Below, in pieces: positions 1 through 7,026 of a DNA stretch of 31,198 bases. Numbering within the stretch: position 1 is the stretch's first letter; each line of letters starts with the position of its first letter. The DNA comes from QALR01 sp900552255 (GTDB taxonomy: Bacteria > Bacillota > Clostridia > Oscillospirales > CAG-272), in NCBI GenBank assembly GCA_048526005.1, contig DBFVEH010000010.1:1-31198 (forward strand), given 5' to 3'. The translations under genes were made by a program, and so were the position numbers. The notes below the pieces were generated by a model, which made no database searches, was not told the origin of the DNA, and worked only from the letters and a program-made list of their open reading frames with translations.

Positions 1-158
1 AAAGAGTCGTTGAGGTTTCGCCTCAAACTCCCATGCTTCTGCTGGGAAGTGCATACCCACGGCTCGAAAGGTGTTGCAGTGCTCGCGAGGCTCGCACAGG
101 CCACCATCCGCCGTGCGGGAAGTGATTGCCGCTGGGAAGTCCGCGCCCGCAGGCGCAA
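1..158 (+). ncRNA. Putative structured RNA element, copy 1 (5' end cut by window)
   Basis: No protein is apparent here, but the stretch folds into ordered stems. TTGAGG pairs with CCTCAA (about 11-27), ACTCCCA with TGGGAAGT (about 27-50), and CACGGC at 58-63 with GCCGTG at 110-115, enclosing a variable arm. GCGCC/GGCGC closes the 3' block. The motif GGGAAGT occurs three times. A homologous copy lies at 30862-31018: bases 109-158 are identical to 30969-31018, while the 5' hairpins differ by paired changes that keep the pairing. That covariation argues for a functional RNA rather than a simple repeat. I cannot name the family; Clostridia carry several such RNAs (the raiA motif is one candidate), and the strand is inferred, not proven. 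A T7 run at about 227-233 could end it. Confidence 0.5.
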
Positions 159-294
159 AGTAAAGCATACAGCGCAAGCTAAGTGAGAAAAATCCATCGA
201 CGCTTTTCGACAGCGAACTCCGCCGTTTTTTTGTGATCCCGGACTCTATGTCGTATTTTGTCGAATATGCGCGGCTTTGAAAGTACGAATTGTC
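159..294. other. Gene-free stretch after RNA copy 1
   Basis: This stretch holds no convincing coding sequence. It has a T7 run near 227-233, which could be the end of a transcript coming from the structured element to its left. No strong hairpin sits immediately before the T run. Confidence 0.35.
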
Positions 295-322
295 TTGCGC
301 GACTACATAAAATCGGTATAAT
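295..322 (+). promoter_or_regulatory. Probable promoter of the DUF6514-like gene
   Basis: TTGCGC at 295-300 and a perfect TATAAT at 317-322 are 16 bases apart, upstream of the small gene at 406. The -35 box is weak, so the call rests mainly on the -10 box and its position. Confidence 0.5.
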
Positions 323-359
323 GAAAAAACAGAAACCGGTTTTTGAAATAAAAAGAAGC

Positions 360-385
360 AGATCCGGCATGGAACCACCGGATCT
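360..385 (+). promoter_or_regulatory. Leader hairpin before the DUF6514-like gene
   Basis: AGATCCGG at 360-367 pairs perfectly with CCGGATCT at 378-385 around a 10-base loop, between the promoter and the ribosome site. No T run follows, so it looks like a leader stem (stability or translation control) rather than a terminator. Confidence 0.4.
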
Positions 386-405
386 GTCATTAGGAAGGAA
401 AATTT

Positions 406-699
406 ATGAGCCAAAAAGAAAGCTGCGTCATTTTGACCCAACAAAATAAGAACGGCAACATGACAAACATCTGCCGACTTATCAAAACCGCGGATACATT
501 GTCCTGCGGATGGATCTATTCCGTCTTTATCAGCACCAAGAAAAACAGCAGCATAGACGAAGAATTCGCCTATGATATCGCTCGAGATGAAGAGGATGCG
601 CTGTCGATCTTCCGAAAATTGTGCGACGCAAGCGTCACGGCCGACGCGCTGCACGACACCCTCCACAAGCTTATCGCGGAACCGCTCATTCTACCGTAA
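406..699 (+). CDS. Small DUF6514-like protein
   Basis: This is a 97-residue soluble protein with no signal peptide or membrane segment. The middle (YSVFIST, then a short acidic stretch and AYDIARDEEDALSIFRKLCDA) and the tail (ALHDTLHKLI) resemble the DUF6514 family of small clostridial proteins, whose function is unknown. The family call is from pattern memory and is moderate. The start follows an AGGAAGG ribosome site in a good position, with a promoter and hairpin upstream. Its 3' end overlaps the 3' end of glmS by 14 bases tail to tail, so the two transcripts converge with no obvious terminator between them. Confidence 0.6.
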   Translation: MSQKESCVILTQQNKNGNMTNICRLIKTADTLSCGWIYSVFISTKKNSSIDEEFAYDIARDEEDALSIFRKLCDASVTADALHDTLHKLIAEPLILP

Positions 700-2518
700 C
701 GGATTTTGCGAGATTGCGCGGCTTATCGACATCACAGCCGCGCAGCACAGAGGTATAATAGGCGAGGAGCTGAAAGGCCGTTGCCGTCGGCAGCGGCATC
801 AGCTCCTCCCGCAGCGCGGGAAGACGGATCACCGTATCCGCAATCCCCGTGGTCTCCGGGAAATCCGCGCCGCAGAGCAGCAGCACATAAGCGCCGCGCG
901 CGCGTACCTCTTTGATATTGTTTATCATCTTATCGTGCAGTTCCCTTGTATTCGCGATGGCAATCACCGGAACGCCGTCGGTGATGAGCGATATCGTCCC
1001 ATGCTTGAGTTCTCCGGCGGGATAGGCCTCGCTGTGGATATAGGAGACCTCTTTAAGCTTCAGCGACGCCTCTTCCGCAAGAAAATAGTCCGCACCGCGT
1101 CCGATATAGAAAATATCCTCCGCGTCTTTGATCGTTTCCGCCGCCGCTTTGATCTCCTCCGCTCCCGCGATGACGGACGCGACGGCGTCCGGCGCCGCAC
1201 TCTTTAAATCCGAAATGAATGCCGACACCTCCCTCTCGGAAAGCCTGCCGCGGCAAAGACCGAAATGCGCCGCCAGCAGATACAAAACGGAAAGCTGCAC
1301 GATATACGCCTTTGTGCTGGCGACCGCGATCTCCGGACCGGCACAGGTATAGATCACCCCATCCGATTCGCGCGCCACACTCGAACCGACCACATTCACA
1401 ACAGAAAGCGTATACATACCGAGCGATTTGGCAAGCCGCAGCGCCGCCAGCGTGTCGGCGGTCTCCCCTGATTGGGAAATCGCGATAAAAAGATCGTTCT
1501 CCGACACGATCGGAGCGCTGTATCGAAATTCGGACGCAATCTCCACGGAAACTGGAATCCCCGAGAACCGTTCGATCAACCGTTTCCCGATAAGTCCCGC
1601 GTGCATCGCGGTACCGCACGCGACAATATGAATATGCGCCGCACGGTCAAGCGCCGCCATATCGACATTGCCGGCACCGAAATCGGGAAGCCACCCATGC
1701 GTTCCGGCTCCGACGGTTTTCCGAATGGTCTCCGGCTCCTCGTGTATTTCCTTGAGCATATAGTGCGGGAAACCGCCGCGCCTTGCGGCGTCGCGGTTCC
1801 ATGTGACGGTCTGCACTTCCTTTTCGACCGGCGTACCGTCCGCCCCATAAAACCGCATCCCGTCCGCAAAGAGCACCGCTATCTCATCTTCATCCAGTCT
1901 GATATAGCGGTCGGTATGCTCCAAAAGCGCCGTGATATCCGAGGCGATATAGGAGCCTGTTTCATCCGAGGCCGCGACAAGCGGATTTTCGTGCCGCACC
2001 GCATAAAGCTCGCCGTCTCTGTCCGCGAACAGAATACCGAGCGCCCATGAGCCGCGCAGCTCCCGTGCCGCCGCGGCGATCGCCTTCTTTGGATCGCCTG
2101 TCTGCCGGTAATGATAATCAATGAGGCAGACCGCGGCTTCGGTATCCGTTTCGGAACGGAATCGATAGCCAAGCCCCGCAAGGCGTTCCCGCAGCTCTGC
2201 GTAATTCTCAATGATGCCGTTATGAACGGCATATACAAGCTCCGTCCCGTGCGGATGAGAGTTTTCATCGGACGGCGCGCCGTGCGTAGCCCAGCGCGTA
2301 TGGCCGATTCCGGTATGAGACGACAATCCGGCATATCGGGATTCCAGCAAGCTCTCAACATTTGCAATTCTTCCCTTTGCCTTGACACAGGTAACCGCTC
2401 CGCCGTCCATCACCGCGATTCCCGCCGAATCATATCCGCGGTATTCAAGCGAATGGAGCCCGGCAATGAGAACGGGCACCGCATTTTTACGTCCGGTATA
2501 GCCTATGATCCCACACAT
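686..2518 (-). CDS. glmS: Glutamine--fructose-6-phosphate aminotransferase (isomerizing)
   Basis: GlmS makes glucosamine-6-phosphate from fructose-6-phosphate and glutamine, the first committed step to UDP-GlcNAc and peptidoglycan. The 610-residue protein has the usual length. It starts MCGIIGY, so Cys2 becomes the N-terminal nucleophile of the class II glutamine amidotransferase domain (to about residue 220), with RGYDSAG at 28-34. Two SIS sugar-isomerase domains follow (AISQSGET near 346-353). It ends in the family tail with DKPRNLAKSVTVE. I chose the ATG at 2518 over one six codons upstream because it exposes Cys2 and has GGAGGGG five bases before it. It is last in an operon behind glmM, 14 bases apart. 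No glmS ribozyme fits in that gap. Confidence 0.97.
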   Translation of the reverse strand: MCGIIGYTGRKNAVPVLIAGLHSLEYRGYDSAGIAVMDGGAVTCVKAKGRIANVESLLESRYAGLSSHTGIGHTRWATHGAPSDENSHPHGTELVYAVHNGIIENYAELRERLAGLGYRFRSETDTEAAVCLIDYHYRQTGDPKKAIAAAARELRGSWALGILFADRDGELYAVRHENPLVAASDETGSYIASDITALLEHTDRYIRLDEDEIAVLFADGMRFYGADGTPVEKEVQTVTWNRDAARRGGFPHYMLKEIHEEPETIRKTVGAGTHGWLPDFGAGNVDMAALDRAAHIHIVACGTAMHAGLIGKRLIERFSGIPVSVEIASEFRYSAPIVSENDLFIAISQSGETADTLAALRLAKSLGMYTLSVVNVVGSSVARESDGVIYTCAGPEIAVASTKAYIVQLSVLYLLAAHFGLCRGRLSEREVSAFISDLKSAAPDAVASVIAGAEEIKAAAETIKDAEDIFYIGRGADYFLAEEASLKLKEVSYIHSEAYPAGELKHGTISLITDGVPVIAIANTRELHDKMINNIKEVRARGAYVLLLCGADFPETTGIADTVIRLPALREELMPLPTATAFQLLAYYTSVLRGCDVDKPRNLAKSVTVE

Positions 2519-2532
2519 ATCGACCCCTCCGA

Positions 2533-3891
2533 TCATTCATGCCGGCAAAGACGGGCTTCAATGACGGCGGCCACCTCGCGCGCCGTTTGCTCGATCAGCT
2601 TTTCATCCGCACCCTCCGTCATAACGCGGATCAGCGGTTCCGTCCCCGATGGACGCACGACGATTCTGCCGGCAGTCCCGAGCGCCGTCTTTGCGTCGTC
2701 AATCGCCTTTTTGATTTCGTAATCCGTATAAAACGCGAGCTTTCCTTCGGCGGAAACGGCAATTCCAAGCGACGTCTGCGGATATTTCGTCATGATGCCG
2801 GAAAGCTCGGAAAGCCGGCACCCGCGGCGGCGAAGCATGGAGAGAAGCTGCACCGCGGTCAGCTCTCCGTCTCCCGTCGTCGCGAAATCACGGAAGATCA
2901 CATGACCGGACTGCTCCCCGCCGAACGAATATTCTTCGAGCAGCATCTCCTCTAAAACAAATCGGTCGCCGACTTTCGTCGCCACAAACCGAATGCCGTT
3001 TTCCTCACAGAATTTTGTAAAGCCGAAATTGGTCATGATCGTCCCGACGACAGTATCTTTTGAAAGCTTGCCCCGCTCCTTCATGTCGAGCGCGCAGATC
3101 GCCATAATAAAGTCGCCGTCGATGAGCATCCCCTTGTCGTCGACACAGAGACACCTATCCGCGTCTCCGTCAAAGGCGATGCCGAGATCCAGTCCGTTTT
3201 TTAAGACATATTCCGTAAGCGCCTCCATATGCGTGGAGCCGCACCCGTCGTTGATGTTGAGGCCGTCCGGCCTGTCAAAGAGCATCCGCACGTCCGCCCC
3301 AAGCTCGGAAAACAGCTTTTTCGCCGTCACGGAAGCGGAACCGTTCGCACAGTCCACAGCGATCCGAAGTCCTGACAATGAATATGGGCACGTGCTTTTC
3401 AGATGCTCGACATAATCCTTCACCGCGCTCTTTCCGTAGGTCACGCGGCCGACCTCCCGTCCCTCGCACGCCTGCGGCATCGGGACATCTCCCAGCACCA
3501 TCGCCTCGATCTGTTCTTCCAGCGCATCCGGCAGCTTATAGCCGTCGCCGCTGAAAATTTTGATCCCGTTGAACGGTGCGGGATTGTGGGATGCGGAAAT
3601 CATAATGCCGGCATCCGCCTTGTATTTGCCCACAAGATACGCCACCGCCGGCGTGGGAATGACGCCGAGCAGGATCACATCCGCTCCCACGGAGCAGAGT
3701 CCCGCCGTGATCGCCGCCGACAGCATGTCGGACGACATGCGTGTGTCCGTTCCAATCACAAAAATAGAACGACGGCGGCGCCCGTCGCAAAGTACGGCGG
3801 CGGCCGCTCTGCCGATCCGCATGGCAAGCTCACAGGTCAGCGTCTCATTGGCGATCCCCCTCACGCCGTCCGTACCGAATAATCTACCCAT
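2533..3891 (-). CDS. glmM: Phosphoglucosamine mutase
   Basis: GlmM converts glucosamine-6-phosphate to glucosamine-1-phosphate in the cytoplasm, directly after the GlmS step. The 452-residue protein shows the complete phosphohexomutase set. The N-terminus is GRLFGTDGVRG. The phosphoserine loop is ISASHNP, with Ser101 as the residue that carries phosphate. The metal-binding DGDADR is at 241-246, the sugar-binding GGEQSGH at 324-330 and the phosphate-binding RPSGTEP at 413-419. An AAAGGAG site lies six bases before the ATG. It sits 11 bases after the acyltransferase-like gene and 14 bases before glmS, so the three are almost surely one transcript. Confidence 0.97.
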   Translation of the reverse strand: MGRLFGTDGVRGIANETLTCELAMRIGRAAAAVLCDGRRRRSIFVIGTDTRMSSDMLSAAITAGLCSVGADVILLGVIPTPAVAYLVGKYKADAGIMISASHNPAPFNGIKIFSGDGYKLPDALEEQIEAMVLGDVPMPQACEGREVGRVTYGKSAVKDYVEHLKSTCPYSLSGLRIAVDCANGSASVTAKKLFSELGADVRMLFDRPDGLNINDGCGSTHMEALTEYVLKNGLDLGIAFDGDADRCLCVDDKGMLIDGDFIMAICALDMKERGKLSKDTVVGTIMTNFGFTKFCEENGIRFVATKVGDRFVLEEMLLEEYSFGGEQSGHVIFRDFATTGDGELTAVQLLSMLRRRGCRLSELSGIMTKYPQTSLGIAVSAEGKLAFYTDYEIKKAIDDAKTALGTAGRIVVRPSGTEPLIRVMTEGADEKLIEQTAREVAAVIEARLCRHE

Positions 3892-3902
3892 AACTGTCTC
3901 CT

Positions 3903-4580
3903 TTATTCCCCGTGTTTCTTGATGACGATATCCCCGTCGCTCTTATAAATGGAATTTTCCGGCACATAACCGCGCACGGAAGAGCCCGGATAGACGGTCG
4001 TTCCCCGCCCGATAACCGTCCCCGGATTGAGCACGGAATTGCACCCGACCTCGACAAAATCGCCGAGCACCGCGCCGAATTTCATAAGACCGGTATCCAT
4101 TCTGCCGTCGGGACAGGATACGGAAACCGGCGTTTTGTCAAGCTTGACATTCGACGTGACGCCGCCCGCTCCGATATGAGAACGATATCCCAGTACGGAA
4201 TCCCCGATATAATTGAAATGCGGCACCTGCACGCGGTCAAACAGGACCGCGTTTTTGAGCTCTGTGGAATTGCCGACGACCGCATGCTTTCCGACGATCA
4301 CCGAGCCGCGGATAAACGCACAGTGACGAATCTCGGCTTCTTCATCGATGATACACGGCCCCTTGATATATGCCGACGGAAAAACCTGCGCAGTCTTAGC
4401 GATCCACACATCCTTTTCAGGATGCAGGAAAAATTCGTCGGACAGTGTTTCACCGAGCGTCAAAATAAATTCCCGTATAGCCGGAATCGCCTCCCACGGC
4501 TGATAAACTGAGGAAAAAAGAGCCGCCGCTATTGTCTTATTAACATCCAAAAGCGACGGTATCTCGAAGCGATTTGTCAT
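3903..4580 (-). CDS. Left-handed beta-helix acyltransferase-like protein (GlmU C-terminal-like)
   Basis: This 225-residue protein has hexapeptide-repeat character from about residue 65 on (FPSAYIKGPCIIDEEAEI, RGSVIVGKHAVVGN). The region HFNYIGDS followed by IGAGGVTSN matches the GlmU acetyltransferase active region, where a His and an IGAG...N loop contact acetyl-CoA and sugar. It has no nucleotidyltransferase domain, so it is not a complete bifunctional GlmU. Lying first in an operon with glmM and glmS, it probably acts on an amino-sugar phosphate in the UDP-GlcNAc route, with uridylylation done elsewhere; that is inference. I chose the ATG at 4580, 20 codons inside the longest frame, because AGAAAGGG precedes it and the promoter lies at 4630-4658. 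Confidence 0.8.
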   Translation of the reverse strand: MTNRFEIPSLLDVNKTIAAALFSSVYQPWEAIPAIREFILTLGETLSDEFFLHPEKDVWIAKTAQVFPSAYIKGPCIIDEEAEIRHCAFIRGSVIVGKHAVVGNSTELKNAVLFDRVQVPHFNYIGDSVLGYRSHIGAGGVTSNVKLDKTPVSVSCPDGRMDTGLMKFGAVLGDFVEVGCNSVLNPGTVIGRGTTVYPGSSVRGYVPENSIYKSDGDIVIKKHGE

Positions 4581-4629
4581 TCTAAATCCCTTTCTATCCG
4601 TAATTTCATGTAAATTCGGTTTTTTAAGT

Positions 4630-4658
4630 ATAATACGCAATCGTTAACAAAATGTGAA
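4630..4658 (-). promoter_or_regulatory. Promoter of the glmM-glmS operon
   Basis: On the minus strand TTCACA (4653-4658) and TATTAT (4630-4635) are exactly 17 bases apart, each one mismatch from consensus. The predicted leader is only about 45 bases, too short for a glmS ribozyme or a known riboswitch. Confidence 0.75.
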
Positions 4659-4736
4659 TGGCGATTGTAAAAAGTGTAAATTCGGCACCATCCGGCGGCA
4701 CAATATTTTTCTCCTCTAAAAAGAGGAAAAGGCTTC

Positions 4737-4765
4737 TTGACAAATGAAAAATATTATGATATAGT
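4737..4765 (+). promoter_or_regulatory. Promoter of tRNA-Ser
   Basis: A perfect TTGACA (4737-4742) and TATAGT (4760-4765) are 17 bases apart, placing the start of transcription about 15 bases before the tRNA. Confidence 0.8.
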
Positions 4766-4785
4766 AAGGGAGCATTCTTATATAC

Positions 4786-4876
4786 GGAGAGGTATCGAAG
4801 TGGTCATAACGGGGCTGACTCGAAATCAGTTTGCGGGTTAAACCGCACAAGGGTTCGAATCCCTTCCTCTCCGCCA
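4786..4876 (+). tRNA. tRNA-Ser (anticodon CGA)
   Basis: This is an intact class II tRNA. The acceptor strands GGAGAGG and CCTCTCC pair, with discriminator G and an encoded CCA end. The anticodon loop CTCGAAA carries CGA, which reads the UCG serine codon. The long variable arm (TGCGG/CCGCA) is typical of serine tRNAs, and the T loop is GGGTTCGAATCCC. It marks the border between conserved operons and the accessory island. Serine tRNA genes are common integration targets, but this one is complete. Confidence 0.97.
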
Positions 4877-4880
4877 ACAT

Positions 4881-4914
4881 TCCACCGTAGTATTGATAGC
4901 TACGGTGGATTTTC
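4881..4914 (+). terminator. Terminator after tRNA-Ser
   Basis: TCCACCGTAG pairs with CTACGGTGGA around a nine-base loop, followed by TTTTCT. Confidence 0.8.
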
Positions 4915-4970
4915 TATGCTCGAAAACCACTTGAAATCAAGATTTTTGCCGTTTCAGCCACTTATAAAGC

Positions 4971-5003
4971 AACCGCTGCGGAGCATTTCCACAGCGGTTT
5001 TTC
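4971..5003 (+). terminator. Second hairpin terminator downstream of tRNA-Ser
   Basis: AACCGCTG (4971-4978) pairs with CAGCGGTT (4992-4999), followed by TTTCTGCTTTTT. It may be a tandem terminator of the tRNA, or the end of a lost gene. The rest of 4915-5120 shows no gene. Confidence 0.6.
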
Positions 5004-5120
5004 TGCTTTTTACGGTGTTTTCGGCATTTTGAGCCGCAGTAATCGTTAAACTTATGGGTAATCTTTGGTTTTTAAGGGTATTCGTTAAAAGATTGAGTTT
5101 CTGATAATAAAGTATTTGTC

Positions 5121-5149
5121 TTGACAAATCCGAAATTTGCGACTATAAT
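5121..5149 (+). promoter_or_regulatory. Consensus promoter of the DUF4143 ATPase gene
   Basis: Perfect TTGACA (5121-5126), a 17-base spacer and perfect TATAAT (5144-5149) give an unusually strong promoter. It is expected to be silenced by a repressor most of the time. Confidence 0.85.
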
Positions 5150-5164
5150 ATAGTTATACTATAT
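5148..5164. promoter_or_regulatory. Palindrome overlapping -10 box and transcription start
   Basis: ATATAGT and ACTATAT form a perfect inverted repeat with a three-base centre, beginning inside the -10 box and covering the likely transcription start. The position suits a repressor site; no candidate repressor is adjacent. AT-rich palindromes can also arise by chance. Confidence 0.45.
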
Positions 5165-5188
5165 ATTCGTCGCATTTTGGAGGTGTTT

Positions 5189-6445
5189 ATGTTTATCAAG
5201 AGAAATATAACCGACGTCTTAACGCGTCGTGCGAAAAATAGTCGGTGCCTGTTGCTTACAGGTCCGAGACAGGTCGGAAAATCCACTTTGCTCAAACACA
5301 ATTACCCCGGTGTAAAATACTATACTTTTGATGATCAGGTTCTGTTGACATCCGCAACGGAAGATCCGAAACTCTTTTTGAAAAATATACCCAAGCCTTC
5401 AATTCTCGATGAAGTTCAGTATGCAAAGGAGCTTTTTCCGTATATCAAAATCGAATGTGACAAGGAGGAACGATACGAAAACTATTATCTGACCGGCTCT
5501 CAGCAGATGAAGTTGATGTCAAAGGCAAAAGAATCTCTTGCCGGAAGAGTCAGTATTCTGGAGCTTCAGGGATTGTCACTGCGTGAGATCAATGGCATTG
5601 CCTTTAATCGTCACTTTGTCCCGACAGACGAATATATCCATGCCCGCGAACAGGAATTGAAGCCGTATAAAAACATATGGCAGATTATTCACCGCGGCTC
5701 CTATCCCGAACTCTATGTTACCGAAAGAGAGTGGGTTGACTTTTATTCCTCCTATGTGCGCACCTACCTTGAAAGAGATATCCGGGATGAGATCGAGATC
5801 CGGGATGATATTGCATTTACAAGATTTCTGACCGCTGTTGCCGCCAGAACCGGACAGCTTCTCAATTACGCCAATATTGCGGAAGAAGTCGGCGTTACAC
5901 AGGCAACGATCAAGAGTTGGATCTCCGTGCTTGAGAGAACAGGCATTGTATATATCCTGGAACCGTATTATTCAAGCCATCTGACCAGAGCCATCAAAAC
6001 ACCGAAACTCTATTTCCGTGACACCGGTCTCGCTTGCTATCTGTCCCGTTGGAACAGTTATGAGGCACTTGAAAACAGTGCTGTAGCGGGAAATATGTTT
6101 GAAACCTTTGTGGTCAACGAAATGATAAAATCGTTTATCAACGAGGGCTTGGAATATAAATTCAGCGTGTTTTACTATCGCGGTAAAGATAAAAAGAGAG
6201 TCCGGCAGAACGGCGAAACGATTGAAACGGAAAACGAGATCGACTTCATCATCGAAGAGAATGGCGTTCTCTATCCGATTGAAATCAAAAAAAGCGCCAA
6301 GCCGACAAAAAGCATGGCGGACGCCTTTGATGTGTTGGACAAGGATATTGACAAACAGCGCGGGCGCGGCGTCATTCTTTGTCTGTATGACGATAAGCTC
6401 TTTTTGAAAGAAGACCTTGTTGTTTTACCGATAGAATATCTGTAA
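5189..6445 (+). CDS. ATP-binding protein, AAA_14 + DUF4143
   Basis: This 418-residue protein belongs to a large family of lone prokaryotic ATPases of unsettled role, often in variable regions. Walker A is GPRQVGKS (25-32) and Walker B is ILDEVQ (72-77), within an AAA_14 domain. LTGSQQ (101-106) is the sensor-like segment. The DUF4143 domain covers about 180-350. The end reads NEIDFII then PIEIKKS (349-369), the acidic/ExK pattern seen in these proteins, reminiscent of a nuclease fold. The start is ATG at 5189 behind GGAGG with five-base spacing; a TTG four codons upstream overlaps that ribosome site and is rejected. It is monocistronic and driven by the consensus promoter at 5121. Confidence 0.9.
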   Translation: MFIKRNITDVLTRRAKNSRCLLLTGPRQVGKSTLLKHNYPGVKYYTFDDQVLLTSATEDPKLFLKNIPKPSILDEVQYAKELFPYIKIECDKEERYENYYLTGSQQMKLMSKAKESLAGRVSILELQGLSLREINGIAFNRHFVPTDEYIHAREQELKPYKNIWQIIHRGSYPELYVTEREWVDFYSSYVRTYLERDIRDEIEIRDDIAFTRFLTAVAARTGQLLNYANIAEEVGVTQATIKSWISVLERTGIVYILEPYYSSHLTRAIKTPKLYFRDTGLACYLSRWNSYEALENSAVAGNMFETFVVNEMIKSFINEGLEYKFSVFYYRGKDKKRVRQNGETIETENEIDFIIEENGVLYPIEIKKSAKPTKSMADAFDVLDKDIDKQRGRGVILCLYDDKLFLKEDLVVLPIEYL

Positions 6446-6449
6446 CCGA

Positions 6450-6674
6450 TTACAGCATCGACATTTCTGCATTTTTCTTTTCTTCGATCTCTTTTTTCTG
6501 CCGTTTGTCGATGGTCGGCTGACTGCTTTGTTTTCGGTCGTCTATCCGATCTCGGAAAATACCGCAGAAATTTTTGAAAAGTCTTGTAACGGCAGTGACT
6601 GAAACCGTTGATGAGATCTTTTGTGGGGCTTGCGTCTGTGACTGTTTTTTCGGCGGATCGGTCGTCCGATGTGA
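6450..6674 (-). pseudogene. Possible C-terminal remnant of a mobilisation protein
   Basis: On the minus strand an open stretch of about 74 codons, with no start codon at its head, runs to a TAA at 6450-6452. It reads like a protein tail: basic and low-complexity, with LFKNFCGIFRDRIDDRK and then TIDKRQKKEIEEKKNAE. This resembles the charged C-termini of clostridial MobA/MobL relaxases, but the match is from pattern memory only. It is cut off upstream by a stop (6675-6677). A longer overlapping frame on the same strand, which runs on into the antisense of the ATPase gene, looks less protein-like. Together they suggest the end of a lost mobile-element gene. Confidence 0.35.
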
Positions 6675-6979
6675 TCATGAGGGCGGGCTTAGCCCGGACT
6701 CTTTCTCCTGCTTGAAAATCGACCTTGCATCTGACTGTCCCTCCCGTCAAATTACACACCCCATTCCTCGCATTTTTCGCTCATTTCGGTTTATACGGCT
6801 TCCTCGCACATCGGCTCAAAAAGCCTCACAAACCGCTTTTGAGCATCGAACGGGCATTGACTCGCGTCAACGGTCAAACGCCGAAAAACGCCCGATTTGC
6901 GGACGTGTGGCGGGCATAGCAACAGCTCCTTGATTCTTCTTCAAAGTCAAGGAGCTGTACTGTCCGTTTAAGTGAAAGC
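6675..6979. other. Non-coding stretch with a long inverted repeat
   Basis: No credible gene is visible. ACAGCTCCTTGA (6922-6933) and TCAAGGAGCTGT (6947-6958) form a perfect 12-base stem with a 13-base loop and no T run on either side. It could be a remnant structural element of the island. Confidence 0.4.
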
Positions 6980-7007
6980 AAAAACCGCACCTCATGAGAA
7001 GTGCGGT
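6980..7007 (-). terminator. Terminator of the hipA-like gene
   Basis: On the minus strand ACCGCAC and GTGCGGT pair around a 10-base loop and are followed by TTTTTGC, 20 bases after the hipA-like stop codon. Confidence 0.8.
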
Positions 7008-7026
7008 CATCGTTTGATTTCGTTGT

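Noticed and set aside
1472..2050. Long plus-strand frames opposite glmS and glmM
   Set aside because: glmS and glmM are unambiguous on the minus strand; these frames lack any protein-like features.
2519..2532. glmS ribozyme expected ahead of glmS
   Set aside because: Only 14 bases separate glmM and glmS, and the operon leader is about 45 bases, so there is no room.
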